A stretch of 64,000 nucleotides of DNA from Streptomyces atratus (lineage in GTDB: Bacteria; Actinomycetota; Actinomycetes; Streptomycetales; Streptomycetaceae), in the NCBI RefSeq assembly GCF_014648655.1, contig NZ_BMRN01000001.1, positions 1 to 64,000 of the forward strand, read 5' to 3'. Positions within the stretch are counted from its first letter, which is position 1. Every line of letters starts with the position of its first letter. The position numbers were made by a program, and so were the translations under genes. This document shows, piece after piece, positions 19,203-27,808 of this stretch. The notes below the pieces were generated by a model that worked only from the letters and a program-made list of their open reading frames with translations, did no database searches and was not told where the DNA came from.

Positions 19203-20360
19203 TCAGCGGAAGACGCCGGTGTGGCCGAGTGAGTAGCGGCCCGGCTGCGGGTAGACGGCGAGTCCGTGCGGGCCGCCGCCCACCCGGATCCGGGCGAGCT
19301 GTTTGCCGCTGGCGGTGTCGATCGCGTACACCTCGGAGTTGTAACGCCCGCTCAGCCAGAGGACCTTGCCGTCCGCCGAGACTCCGCCCATGTCGGGGCT
19401 GCCGCCGTTCGGCAGGCGCCATTTCTTGGCCAGTTTGCGCTGGGCGAAGTCGAAGACGGAGATGGAGCCCTCGCCCCGGTTGGAGATGTACATCTCCTTG
19501 GAGTCGCGGCTGACGTAGAGGCCGTGGGCACCCTTGCCGGTGAGCAGCAGCTTCGGGGTGGTGAACTTCTTCCCGTCCAGCACCCACACCCCGTTGGCCA
19601 TCATGTCGGCGATGTAGAACGTGCCGCCGTCGGGTGACAGCTTCACGTCCTGCGGCATCGCGCCTTTGAACGGCAGCTTCTGCCGGCCGACGACCTTCAT
19701 CCGCGCCGTGTCGACCTTGAGGAGTTCGCCGGAGAACTCGCAGGAGACGATGAAGTACCGGCCGTCCATGGAGAAGTCGGCGTGGTTGACGCCCGCGCAG
19801 CTGACCGGGACGGTCTTGGCCGTCTTCATGGTGTGGGCGTCACGGAAGACCAGTTGGCGGTCCATCGAGGCCATCACCACGGCGTACTTGCCGTCCGGTG
19901 TGAAGTAGAGGTTGTACGGGTCGGAGACGGGCACCGTGCGGGTCACCTTCCCGGTGGCCGCATCGATGGCCGTGAGGCTGTCACCGATGTCGTTGTTGAC
20001 CCAGAGGGTCTTCAGGTCCCAGGACGGGACGACGTGCTGCGGCTGGCGGCCGACCTTGATGGTCCTGATGACCTTGTACGTCGCGGGATCGATCACCGAC
20101 ACCGTGTCGGAGTTGGTGTTGGGGACGTAGACCCGGGACGGGAAGTCCTTGACGACCGGGGAGAGCTTCCCCGGCCGGTCGGCCGCGTAGACGTCCTTGA
20201 CGTCGAGCACCGGTGGCATGCCGGGCAGCGCTGGCTTCGCTCTGACGGACGGTGCGGCGGCCTCGGCGTTCCCCTTCTCGGCGGAAGTGCCGCAGCCGGT
20301 GAGTACCGCCAGCAGGACGCCCCCGAGCAGGGCTGCGGTGAGCTTGGTGGAGGGAGACAT
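19203..20360 (-). CDS. YVTN-type beta-propeller lipoprotein
   Basis: A 385-residue protein beginning with a lipoprotein signal (LLGGVLLAVLTGC, Cys about 23). After a short linker come about seven repeats of roughly 40 residues of the YVTN/surface-layer propeller type, for example RVYVPNTNSDTVSVIDPATY, and blades with LYFTPDGKYAVV, MYISNRGEGSISVFD and VLWLSGRYNSEVYAID. Such propellers bind ligands or act as scaffolds at the cell surface; enzyme activity is not indicated. Its ATG shares one base with the stop of the upstream deacetylase gene (TGATG at 20358-20362), so the two proteins are translationally coupled and probably act together in the envelope. Confidence 0.88.
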   Translation of the reverse strand: MSPSTKLTAALLGGVLLAVLTGCGTSAEKGNAEAAAPSVRAKPALPGMPPVLDVKDVYAADRPGKLSPVVKDFPSRVYVPNTNSDTVSVIDPATYKVIRTIKVGRQPQHVVPSWDLKTLWVNNDIGDSLTAIDAATGKVTRTVPVSDPYNLYFTPDGKYAVVMASMDRQLVFRDAHTMKTAKTVPVSCAGVNHADFSMDGRYFIVSCEFSGELLKVDTARMKVVGRQKLPFKGAMPQDVKLSPDGGTFYIADMMANGVWVLDGKKFTTPKLLLTGKGAHGLYVSRDSKEMYISNRGEGSISVFDFAQRKLAKKWRLPNGGSPDMGGVSADGKVLWLSGRYNSEVYAIDTASGKQLARIRVGGGPHGLAVYPQPGRYSLGHTGVFR

Positions 20361-21181
20361 CAGGTCAGCAGCTCCGTGGTCGTCACCGCGCGCAGTCGGC
20401 GGCGGTCGATTTCGGTGAGGAGGAGAGGCAGGGCGGCGACCGTGTCCGCATAGCCGAAATGCAGGCTCACCACCGATCCGTTGCGGATCTCCCCGGCCAC
20501 CTTGCGCGTGACGGCCGCGGCGCCGGGAGAGGTGAAGTCGAGGGAGTCCACGTCGTACGAGAGGACGTGCGGGTAGCCCGCCCTGGCGGCGAGCCGCTGG
20601 ACGAGCGGGGTGGCGTACCGGGTGCGGGAGGGCCTGAACCAGGTGCCGATGGAGCCGGTGAGCCGGCGCAGCCGCTGGGCGCAGCCGGTGATCTCCGCGT
20701 ACGCCTCGGCCTCGCCCATCGAGGAGATGTCGATGTGGCGCTGGGTGTGGTTGCCGAGGTCGTGGCCGCCGTCGAGGATGCGGCGGGCCATCTCGGGGTG
20801 TTCGTCGAGCCAGCTGCCGACGGCGAGGACGGTGATCCGGGCGTGGGCCCGTTCGGCCTCGGCGAGTACGGTCCGGGCGATGGCGGGGTCACCCTGGCCG
20901 TGGAAGGTGAGGGCGACGCGGGCGCGGTCGCGGGGGCCGTGGTCGATCTGGACCGGCTGCCCGGGGAAGCGGTGCGGGGCGGGCGCGGGGTGCGGGGCCG
21001 CGGGCCGGGTGGTCTCGGCGACGGGGTTCTTCGGGCTCACTGCGGTCGGGACGGCCCTGGCCGACGTACCGGTGGCGTCGCCGCGGTCCGCGCATCCGGC
21101 GGTGAGGGCACCGGTGATGGCGGCCCCTGCTCCCGCGCGCAGAGCGCTGCGGCGGCGCACCGGTGTGTCGGAGGCGTTCAT
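20360..21181 (-). CDS. NodB-fold polysaccharide deacetylase-like Tat lipoprotein with altered motif 1
   Basis: The ATG at 21181 gives 273 residues. The N terminus RRRSALRAG plus a hydrophobic stretch ending LTAGC (Cys30) looks like a Tat-exported lipoprotein signal. The NodB fold is visible: motif 1 at 91-99 reads LTFHGQGDP, where TFDDGP is canonical. Motif 2 has both zinc histidines (NHTQRH, His145/His149), motif 3 is WFRPSRTRY, motif 4 SYDVDSLDF, and motif 5 VSLHF (His241). The catalytic-base Asp and the metal Asp of motif 1 are therefore replaced (Asp98 could substitute after a shift). It may be a divergent deacetylase or a sugar-binding relative. It is coupled to the propeller gene. Upstream frame to 21316 lacks support. 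Confidence 0.82.
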   Translation of the reverse strand: MNASDTPVRRRSALRAGAGAAITGALTAGCADRGDATGTSARAVPTAVSPKNPVAETTRPAAPHPAPAPHRFPGQPVQIDHGPRDRARVALTFHGQGDPAIARTVLAEAERAHARITVLAVGSWLDEHPEMARRILDGGHDLGNHTQRHIDISSMGEAEAYAEITGCAQRLRRLTGSIGTWFRPSRTRYATPLVQRLAARAGYPHVLSYDVDSLDFTSPGAAAVTRKVAGEIRNGSVVSLHFGYADTVAALPLLLTEIDRRRLRAVTTTELLT

Positions 21182-21540
21182 GTGGAGAACAGTAGGGGCA
21201 AAATGCACAAAGAATGCCGATATATGAGCATCCGGGTGACGCGAATGAATCACCCGCTGAATCTCATAAATATTCATGGTTTTCCAGGCAAGTGACCCAT
21301 CACACCTGCGATTCACCTGAAGAATGTCCCATTATGTATGTAAATACCCCGTTTGCACCTTTGGCGGTGAGGTCACCCGTCTGCCATAGTCGGTGACACG
21401 ACCGCATCGACCCGAGCTCGGTCGTCACAAGCGGCCGTGAACACACCCCCCATCTCACGGCCCCCACACAGCAGCCCCCGAAGCGCCGCACCACGGCAGA
21501 CCGGGGGCTTCTGTGCATCCGGGCACGAGCCCGCCGGAGG
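21182..21540. other. Intergenic region with deacetylase promoter side and downstream terminator
   Basis: No gene is supported. 21190-21360 is unusually AT-rich for this genome and is the likely promoter region of the deacetylase/propeller operon (read leftward). The right part holds the inverted repeat at 21473-21509, which probably terminates the ATPase gene. Confidence 0.55.
21473..21509 (-). terminator. Hairpin after the RsbW-like ATPase gene
   Basis: Arms AGCCCCCG (21473-21480) and CGGGGGCT (21502-21509) are exact complements with a 21-base loop, lying 31 bp after the stop of the leftward ATPase gene. Confidence 0.5.
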
Positions 21541-22137
21541 TCAGCGGTCGGAGATCCGCATCTCGAACCAGGTGGTCTTGCCGCGCGGCAGCAGATCCAC
21601 GCCCCACCGGTCGGAGAGCTTGTCGACGAGGAAGAGCCCCCGGCCGCTGGTGTCCATCTCCTGGACGGGCATCAGACACGGCAGCCCACGCGAGGGGTCG
21701 CGCACCTCGATCCGGATCCAGCCGCGACGGCGCAGCATCCGTAACCCGAAAACCCGGGCACCGGTGTGCCGTACCGCATTGCCGACGAGCTCCGAGACGA
21801 GCAGCACGGCGTATTCGGCGGTATTCGGGGAGAGCGCCCACTGACGCAGCACCACACACGAGGTGAGTCTTCGGGCGGTGGCCGCGGACTCCGGGCGGGA
21901 CGGCAGCCGGACTTCACCCTCCGCCGGGTTTCCGAACAACTCCAGCGCCTTGAACGCCTGTTCGTCGTCGACTGCCGTCATCCAGCGTGCCGCTGTCGCG
22001 CCGCTGCGCGGTCGCGGCTGTTCCACATCCTCCAGGCCCGCCATGCAGACCATCATGGCCGCAAGGCGAGCGCTCCGAGGCCGTTCCAAGGGAATCCGCA
22101 CCCCGGAATGCATCATTCCGGAGAGGTCGGTAGGCAT
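21541..22137 (-). CDS. RsbW-like ATP-binding protein (HATPase_c_2 family)
   Basis: The ATG at 22137 gives 198 residues; other in-frame ATGs (22167, 22116, 22113) cannot be excluded because no ribosome site is strong. The C-terminal 130 residues are a GHKL ATPase: N box ELVGNAVRHTGA, then IRIEVRDPSRGLP (G1) and SGRGLFLVDKLSDRWG (G2). Streptomyces carry dozens of these small anti-sigma-like or signalling ATPases. The variable N terminus carries no recognisable domain. No anti-anti-sigma or sigma gene is adjacent, so the partner is unknown. Confidence 0.82.
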   Translation of the reverse strand: MPTDLSGMMHSGVRIPLERPRSARLAAMMVCMAGLEDVEQPRPRSGATAARWMTAVDDEQAFKALELFGNPAEGEVRLPSRPESAATARRLTSCVVLRQWALSPNTAEYAVLLVSELVGNAVRHTGARVFGLRMLRRRGWIRIEVRDPSRGLPCLMPVQEMDTSGRGLFLVDKLSDRWGVDLLPRGKTTWFEMRISDR

Positions 22138-22223
22138 ATGCCACTGGCAGAATATAGCCCGGTGCACCCCGTCTGACCTGCACAGATAGTGCCTCCGAGT
22201 GAGGTTGCCAGCCCTTTCGGCCA

Positions 22224-22254
22224 GCCGGGCCCCAAGGTTCTCTCAAGGCCCGGC
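22224..22254 (-). terminator. Hairpin downstream of the enoyl-CoA hydratase
   Basis: Arms GCCGGGCC (22224-22231) and GGCCCGGC (22247-22254), with additional CCAAGG/CAAGG pairing in the loop, 54 bp after the leftward hydratase stop. Confidence 0.5.
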
Positions 22255-22307
22255 CAATCCGCCCGCACGGATGAACCCACGTCATCCTGTGCCCAACTGG
22301 CGTTCGG

Positions 22308-23075
22308 TCAGAGGAACTTGGCCTTGCCCGGACCCTCTTCCACAAAGCTGCGCATACCGCGCTCCCGGTCCTCGGTGGCGAACAGACCGGCGAACCAGTT
22401 CCGCTCGATCGTGAGCCCGGTGTCGATGTCCGTCTCCAGGCCGGCGTCGACGGACTCCTTGGCGGCGCGCAGCGCGAGGGCGGGCCCCTTCGCCAGCTTG
22501 GCGGCCCAGGCCTGCGCCTGCTCGTACACCTCGGCGGCGGGCACCACGCGGTCCACCAGACCGATCGTCAGGGCCTCCTCGGCCTTCACATGGCGGCCGG
22601 TGAAGATCAGGTCCTTGGCCCGGGAGGGGCCGATCAGCCGGGCGAGGCGCTGGGTGCCGCCCGCTCCGGGGATCAGTCCGAGCAGGATCTCGGGCTGGCC
22701 CAGCCTGGCGTTGTCGGCGGCGATCCGGAAGTCGGCACAGAGCGCCAGCTCGCAGCCGCCGCCCAGCGCGTAGCCGGTGACTGCGGCGACGACGGGCTTG
22801 GGGATCCGGGCCACCGCCGTGAAGGAGTCCTGCAGCGCCTTGGACCGTACGACCATCGCCGTGTGGTCCATCGCCTGCATCTCCTTGATGTCCGCGCCCG
22901 CCGCGAACACCTTCTCGCCGCCGTAGAGGACCACGGCACGCACATCGTCGCGCCGGGTCGCCTCTTCGGCGAGTTCACGCAGCCGGTCCTGGGTGGCGAC
23001 ATCCAGGGCGTTCATGGGCGGACGGTCCAGCAGGATCGTGCCGACGCCGTCACTTACTTCGAGGGTTGCGGTCAT
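22308..23075 (-). CDS. Enoyl-CoA hydratase
   Basis: A 255-residue crotonase-fold enzyme that hydrates trans-2-enoyl-CoA in beta-oxidation. The oxyanion-hole segments are AAGADIKEM (58-66) and ALGGGCEL (103-110). Both catalytic glutamates of true hydratases are present: Glu109 in GGGCEL and Glu129 in LGQPEILLGLIPG, so it is more likely a hydratase than an isomerase. Length is normal. There is no Shine-Dalgarno sequence before the ATG on the coding strand, so the mRNA may be leaderless or the start misplaced. It is followed by a hairpin; the L,D-transpeptidase terminator lies upstream. Confidence 0.9.
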   Translation of the reverse strand: MTATLEVSDGVGTILLDRPPMNALDVATQDRLRELAEEATRRDDVRAVVLYGGEKVFAAGADIKEMQAMDHTAMVVRSKALQDSFTAVARIPKPVVAAVTGYALGGGCELALCADFRIAADNARLGQPEILLGLIPGAGGTQRLARLIGPSRAKDLIFTGRHVKAEEALTIGLVDRVVPAAEVYEQAQAWAAKLAKGPALALRAAKESVDAGLETDIDTGLTIERNWFAGLFATEDRERGMRSFVEEGPGKAKFL

Positions 23076-23100
23076 GAGAAGGAGGTTAACCGGGGCTAAC

Positions 23101-23145
23101 GCGAGCGGGCCCGGTGCTGTTGGTCACAGCACCGGGCCCGCTCGC
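23101..23145 (-). terminator. Very strong hairpin terminator after the L,D-transpeptidase
   Basis: Perfect 20-bp stem: GCGAGCGGGCCCGGTGCTGT (23101-23120) pairs with its exact complement at 23126-23145 around a 5-base loop. It lies 17 bp after the transpeptidase stop and 25 bp before the hydratase start; on the top strand TTT follows. Confidence 0.85.
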
Positions 23146-23162
23146 TTTCCGTACGACGCGAG

Positions 23163-24416
23163 CTACTTGGTCCACTCCGACCAGGACATGTTCCAGCCGT
23201 TGAGGCCGTTGTCCGGCTGGATCGTCCTGTCCTGCGAGTTCTTCACGACCACTACGTCGCCGATGAGCGAGTTGTCGAAGAACCAGGCCGCCGAGGTCTT
23301 CTTGCTCCACGCGCCGCGCACGTCCTGCAGACCGACACAGCCGTGGCTGGTGTTGGCAGAGCCGAAGACACCGGAGCCGCCCCAGTAGTTGCCGTGGATG
23401 AAGGTCCCCGAGGTGGACAGGCGCATCGCGTGCGGCACGTCCTTGATGTCGTACTCGCCGCCGAAGCCCACCGTGTCACCGTTCATCCGGGTCACCTTGA
23501 GCTTCTCACTGATGACCATCTGACCGTTGTACGTGGTGGTCGCGGGGGCGCCCGCCGAGATCGGGATGTCCTTGATCTGCTTGCCGTCGCGGACGACCTT
23601 CATCCGGTGCGTGCTCGCGTCGACGGTGCTGACCTGGCTGCGGCCGATGGTGAAGGAGATCGTCTTGGCCTGCTTGCCGTAGACGCCCGGTCGCCCCTCG
23701 ACGCCGTCGAGGTTGAGCTTCACGGTCACCTTGGTTCCCGCGGCCCAGTAATCCTCGGGACGGAAGTCGAGGCGGTCGTTGCCGAACCAGTGGCCCTCGA
23801 TCGGTACGGAAGGCTCGGCCGTCACCTTGATGGCGTTCTCGACCGCTGCCGGGTCGGTGATGCCACGGGTGAAGTGGATCGAGACGGGCATGCCGACGCC
23901 GACCGTGGAACCGTCCTCCGGGGTGTACTGCCCGATGAAGGTGTTCTGCGGGACCAGCGTCGTGAAGCTGGTGTCCTTCGCCGACTCACGGCCCTTCGCG
24001 TCCTTGGCGACCGCGTGGACCTTGTACTTGGTCGCCGCGGCCAGATGCTGGTCCGGTGTCCAGCTCGTGCCGTCCGCCGCGATCTTCCCCTCGACCTCGG
24101 TGCCCTTGGGGTCGGCGACCTTCACCGTGGTCAGCTTCCCCTGCTCGGCGGAGATCTTCAGTGCCCCGCTGGTGGCGACGGAGTCCGCCCCGTCCTTCGG
24201 CGCAACTGTCACCACGGCCTGCGAGGCGGTGGTGTCGTCGGCCTTCGACCCGCCCTTGCCGTCGTTGCCCGCGCTGCCGGCGTCGTCTCCCCCGCCGCAC
24301 GCCGTCACCAGCAACAGGAGCGCACCCAGTACCAGAGCCAGCAGTCCGGTGGCCCCTCGCCCGCGCCGCCCGCCGTTCGCCCCGGCCGATGTCCCCGATA
24401 TCGGCTGCCCGTTCAA
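23163..24416 (-). CDS. L,D-transpeptidase lipoprotein (YkuD) with Ig-like domains
   Basis: A 417-residue envelope enzyme. The frame starts at a TTG (24416) behind GGGGAGACGAG, a plausible start. The lipobox is LLLVTAC, followed by a Gly/Asp/Lys-rich linker, two Ig-like (BIG/CERD) domains, then the YkuD domain ending with HGNYWGG and SHGCVGL (His358, catalytic Cys360). It should form 3-3 peptidoglycan cross-links outside the membrane, as the mycobacterial LdtMt2 type does. Length and order match the actinobacterial family. A 20-bp-stem terminator follows. The 484 bp upstream should hold its promoter, back to back with glgX. Confidence 0.93.
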   Translation of the reverse strand: MNGQPISGTSAGANGGRRGRGATGLLALVLGALLLLVTACGGGDDAGSAGNDGKGGSKADDTTASQAVVTVAPKDGADSVATSGALKISAEQGKLTTVKVADPKGTEVEGKIAADGTSWTPDQHLAAATKYKVHAVAKDAKGRESAKDTSFTTLVPQNTFIGQYTPEDGSTVGVGMPVSIHFTRGITDPAAVENAIKVTAEPSVPIEGHWFGNDRLDFRPEDYWAAGTKVTVKLNLDGVEGRPGVYGKQAKTISFTIGRSQVSTVDASTHRMKVVRDGKQIKDIPISAGAPATTTYNGQMVISEKLKVTRMNGDTVGFGGEYDIKDVPHAMRLSTSGTFIHGNYWGGSGVFGSANTSHGCVGLQDVRGAWSKKTSAAWFFDNSLIGDVVVVKNSQDRTIQPDNGLNGWNMSWSEWTK

Positions 24417-24900
24417 TGTGCTCGTCTCCCCTCACACGGTCTGGCCCCGCCAAGACCCTGGGAGCCCGCAGGCCCCCGCCCCCGCGCGCTGCACATGCGC
24501 GCTCAGCGAAAGATAATCACACTGATCACGGGAAGATGACCCCGCGGATGTCACCGTTCAGTCCCAACTTGACCCGGGGCTTCATCGGGTGACACGGGGT
24601 ACGGGTGCGGCGGGGCCGGCCGGCCTGTCCTTGTCCTGATCCGCCGGGCAGGCCCTGGGGGATCCGATGGGGCCTCGGCGCAGGGCCGGGCCGGCCTTCC
24701 ACCGGGTCCGGTTCAGACTCCAGCCTCCGAGCCCGTTGTCCGATGCCACCTGCTTGTTACGGGGGGCCGGTCGGGGGAAACGTGAGTGCGGGCCCCCGCG
24801 TGGGCAGAACAGAGGGGAGGACCACACTCGGGGAGCCGCGGCCGGGACGCCGCGCGCTCCCTTTCGGTGCCGGTCCCCACGAGCCGCGGGAGGCGAGCAG
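24417..24900. other. Divergent promoter region between the L,D-transpeptidase and glgX
   Basis: No gene is supported; open frames here (including the upstream extension of glgX to 24667) show no family features. It must contain promoters for both directions. The GGGAGG at 24888-24893 is the glgX ribosome site and fixes its start. Confidence 0.55.
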
Positions 24901-27135
24901 GTGTCGAGCGCAGCCGAGCAGGAGGCAGTGCAGGAGACGGAGACGACGGCCGTGCCGGAGAGTGCGCGGGAGGCCGTGCCGAGGCGGCCGCCCGCCGTGT
25001 GGCCCGGCGCCCCGATGCCGCTCGGGGCCCGCTTCCGGGTGGGCCCCGACGGGGTGGCGGGCACCAATTTCGCGCTCTGGGCGGGCGGCGCGGAGGCCGT
25101 CGAGCTCTGCCTCTTCGACAAGGACGGGAGCGAGACACGCCTGGTGCTGACCGAGCTGACCCATGAGATCTGGCACGGCTTCGTGCCTGGCGTACGGCCG
25201 GGTCAGCGGTACGGCTACCGGGTGCACGGCCGCTGGGACCCCTGGACCGGTGCCCGCTGGAACGCGGCGAAGCTGCTCCTCGATCCGTACGCACGGGCCG
25301 TGGACGGCTCGTTCACCCTCCCGGCCGAGGTGTACGGCCATGTGAGGGACTGGCCGCACCAACAGGTCGCCGACACCGTGCGCGATGAACGGGACTCCGC
25401 TCCGTACGTACCGAAGGGTGTCGTGGTCCAGGACGACGACGACTGGGCGCAGGACCGCCGGCCCAAGACCCCGTGGGCGGACTCCGTCATCTACGAGCTG
25501 CATGTACGTGGCTTCACCAAGCTGCACCCCGAAATCCCCGAGGAGCTGAGGGGCACGTACGCCGGTCTCGCCCACCCGGCGGCCATCGGCCATCTGCAGC
25601 GGCTCGGGGTCACAGCGGTGGAACTGCTGCCGGTGCATCAGTTCGCCCACGAGGACCATCTGCTCCGGCGCGGCCTGCACAACTACTGGGGCTACAACTC
25701 CATCGGCTACTTCGCCCCGCACGCCGGCTACTCGGCGAGCGGGACTGCGGGCCAGCAGGTCGGCGAGTTCAAACGGATGGTGCGGGCCCTGCACGACGCC
25801 GGGATCGAGGTGATCCTCGATGTGGTCTACAACCACACGGCGGAGGCGAGCGAGCTGGGTCCCATGCTGTCGCTGCGCGGCATCGACAACCGGGGTTACT
25901 ACCGCCTCCAGTCCGACGCCCGCAGATACGCGGACTACACCGGCTGCGGCAACACCCTGCATGTGGTCCAGCCGCACGTCCTGCGGCTGATCACGGACTC
26001 GCTGCGCTACTGGGTCACGGAAATGGGCGTCGACGGCTTCCGCTTCGATCTGGCAGCCGCGCTGGCCCGCTCGATGCACGACGTCGACATGCTCTCCCCC
26101 TTCCTCGCGGTGATCGGCCAGGACCCGGTGCTGCGCCGGGTGAAGCTGATCGCCGAGCCGTGGGACGTCGGCAACGGCGGCTACCAGGTGGGCTCCTTCC
26201 CCCCGCTGTGGACCGAGTGGAACGACCGCTACCGGGACGCCGTACGGGACTTCTGGCGCGGCGCCCTGCCCGACGTACGGGATCTCGGCTACCGGCTGAC
26301 CGGATCCAGCGATCTGTACGCATGGGGCGGCCGGCGCCCGTACGCCTCGGTCAACTTCGTCACCGCGCACGACGGCTTCACCATGCGCGATCTGGTCAGC
26401 TACGAGCAGAAGCACAACGAGGCCAACGGCGAAGGCAACCGGGACGGCACCTCGGACAACCGGGCCTGGAACTGCGGCGCCGAGGGCGAGAGCGACGACC
26501 CATCGGTCAACGCGCTGCGCCGTCGTCAGCTGCGCAATCTGCTTACCACACTGCTGCTGTCGACGGGTGTGCCGATGCTGGTCGCAGGCGACGAGATGGG
26601 CCGGACGCAGGGCGGCAACAACAACGCGTACTGCCAGGACAACGAGGTCAGCTGGCTGGACTGGTCACTGCTCGGCCGGCCCGAGTGGCGGGCGCTGACC
26701 GAGCTGACGTCCCGGGTCCTCACCCTGCGCCACAGGCACCCGGTGCTGCGCCGCCGCGCCTTCTTCTCCGGGCGGGCGCAGGCGGCGGACGGACTGCGGG
26801 ACCTGGCGTGGTTCACCCGGCAGGGGGCGGAGATGACGGAGGAGGACTGGTACGCACCGGCGGCGACGGTCGGGCTCTATCTCTCCGGACGCGACATCCC
26901 CGGCCGGGACGCGCGCGGCGAACAGGTCACGGACGACAGCTTTCTGGCGATCCTGCACGCGGACCACCGGCCGAGCGACTTCCGGCTTCCCGGGCCGCCG
27001 TGGGCGCAGAGTTACGAACTGGTCCTGGACACCTCGCGGGAGGACCAGGCCGCGGCACCCGGCACCGTCCACCGGGGCGGCGTGCTGCTGACCGTACCGG
27101 CCAGGTCGGTGCTGCTGCTGCGAGTCGGGGAGTGA
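24901..27135 (+). CDS. glgX: Glycogen debranching enzyme GlgX (GH13)
   Basis: Start GTG 24901 is set by GGGAGG seven bases upstream, giving 744 residues, normal for GlgX/TreX; the frame remains open to 24667 but without homology. N-terminal CBM48 (about 38-150: GARFRVGPDGVAGTNFALWA), then the GH13_11 barrel with catalytic nucleophile Asp383 (DGFRFDLA), acid/base Glu419 (IAEPWDVG) and Asp491 (TAHDGF). It hydrolyses alpha-1,6 branch points of limit dextrin left by GlgP. It lies 22 kb from the glgP/glgE cluster. Its stop is 3 bp from the stop of the convergent response regulator, so no separate terminator fits between them. Confidence 0.95.
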   Translation: MSSAAEQEAVQETETTAVPESAREAVPRRPPAVWPGAPMPLGARFRVGPDGVAGTNFALWAGGAEAVELCLFDKDGSETRLVLTELTHEIWHGFVPGVRPGQRYGYRVHGRWDPWTGARWNAAKLLLDPYARAVDGSFTLPAEVYGHVRDWPHQQVADTVRDERDSAPYVPKGVVVQDDDDWAQDRRPKTPWADSVIYELHVRGFTKLHPEIPEELRGTYAGLAHPAAIGHLQRLGVTAVELLPVHQFAHEDHLLRRGLHNYWGYNSIGYFAPHAGYSASGTAGQQVGEFKRMVRALHDAGIEVILDVVYNHTAEASELGPMLSLRGIDNRGYYRLQSDARRYADYTGCGNTLHVVQPHVLRLITDSLRYWVTEMGVDGFRFDLAAALARSMHDVDMLSPFLAVIGQDPVLRRVKLIAEPWDVGNGGYQVGSFPPLWTEWNDRYRDAVRDFWRGALPDVRDLGYRLTGSSDLYAWGGRRPYASVNFVTAHDGFTMRDLVSYEQKHNEANGEGNRDGTSDNRAWNCGAEGESDDPSVNALRRRQLRNLLTTLLLSTGVPMLVAGDEMGRTQGGNNNAYCQDNEVSWLDWSLLGRPEWRALTELTSRVLTLRHRHPVLRRRAFFSGRAQAADGLRDLAWFTRQGAEMTEEDWYAPAATVGLYLSGRDIPGRDARGEQVTDDSFLAILHADHRPSDFRLPGPPWAQSYELVLDTSREDQAAAPGTVHRGGVLLTVPARSVLLLRVGE

Positions 27136-27138
27136 GGG

Positions 27139-27789
27139 TCAGCCGAGGATGCCCCGGTCGTAGCCGACCGCGACGGCGGCGGCCCGGTCCTTGGCACCCA
27201 GCTTGGCGAAGATATGCGTGAGGTGGGTCTTCACCGTGGCCTCGCTGATGAACAACTCGGCGGCTATCTCACGGTTCGAGGTGCCCTTCGCGACGAGTTC
27301 GAGCACCTCGCGCTCACGGCCCGACAGCGACTCGTTGCCCTGCGCCGCCGGCGTGCGCACCCGTGAGATCAGGCGGGAGGCGACGGCGGGCGAAAGCACG
27401 GTGCGGCCGTCGGCGGCGGCGCGGACGGCGTTGAACAGCTCGTCGCGGGGCGCGTCCTTGAGCAGATAGCCGGTCGCGCCGGCCTCGATCGCGGGGAGCG
27501 TGTCGGAGTCGGTGTCGTACGTGGTCAGGACGAGCACCTTGGACCGGTCACCGCGCCGGGTCAGTTCGGCGATGGCGGCCACTCCACCGCCGCCCGGCAT
27601 CCGCAGGTCCATCAGGACGACATCGGGGCCGAGCCGGGCCACGAGATCGACGCCCTCCACCCCGTTCGACGCCTCCCCGAGGACCCGGAAGCCGGGGGCC
27701 GAATCGAACATGCCGCGCAGACCGTCCCGTACGACGGGGTGGTCGTCGACGACGACGAGCGTGATGACGCGTGCGGAATCCTCAGCCAT
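27139..27789 (-). CDS. LuxR/NarL-family response regulator
   Basis: ATG 27789 gives 216 residues. The receiver domain has the acidic pocket and phosphoacceptor in VVVDDHP and PDVVLMDLRMPG, Thr in VLVLTTYD and Lys in GYLLKDAP. The output is a LuxR helix-turn-helix (LSGREREVLELVAKGTSNRE, then ISEATVKTHLTHIFAKLGA). It is the partner of the histidine kinase 19 bp upstream and probably regulates the ABC-2 exporter genes of the same transcript. The open frame continues upstream to 28056 but only as a shadow of the kinase. Confidence 0.93.
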   Translation of the reverse strand: MAEDSARVITLVVVDDHPVVRDGLRGMFDSAPGFRVLGEASNGVEGVDLVARLGPDVVLMDLRMPGGGGVAAIAELTRRGDRSKVLVLTTYDTDSDTLPAIEAGATGYLLKDAPRDELFNAVRAAADGRTVLSPAVASRLISRVRTPAAQGNESLSGREREVLELVAKGTSNREIAAELFISEATVKTHLTHIFAKLGAKDRAAAVAVGYDRGILG

Positions 27790-27808
27790 GACAGGCCAAC
27801 CGTACTGG

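Noticed and set aside
23076..23098. The AGGAGG (top strand) next to the enoyl-CoA hydratase start as a ribosome site
   Set aside because: It is on the wrong strand for that gene and no rightward gene begins here.
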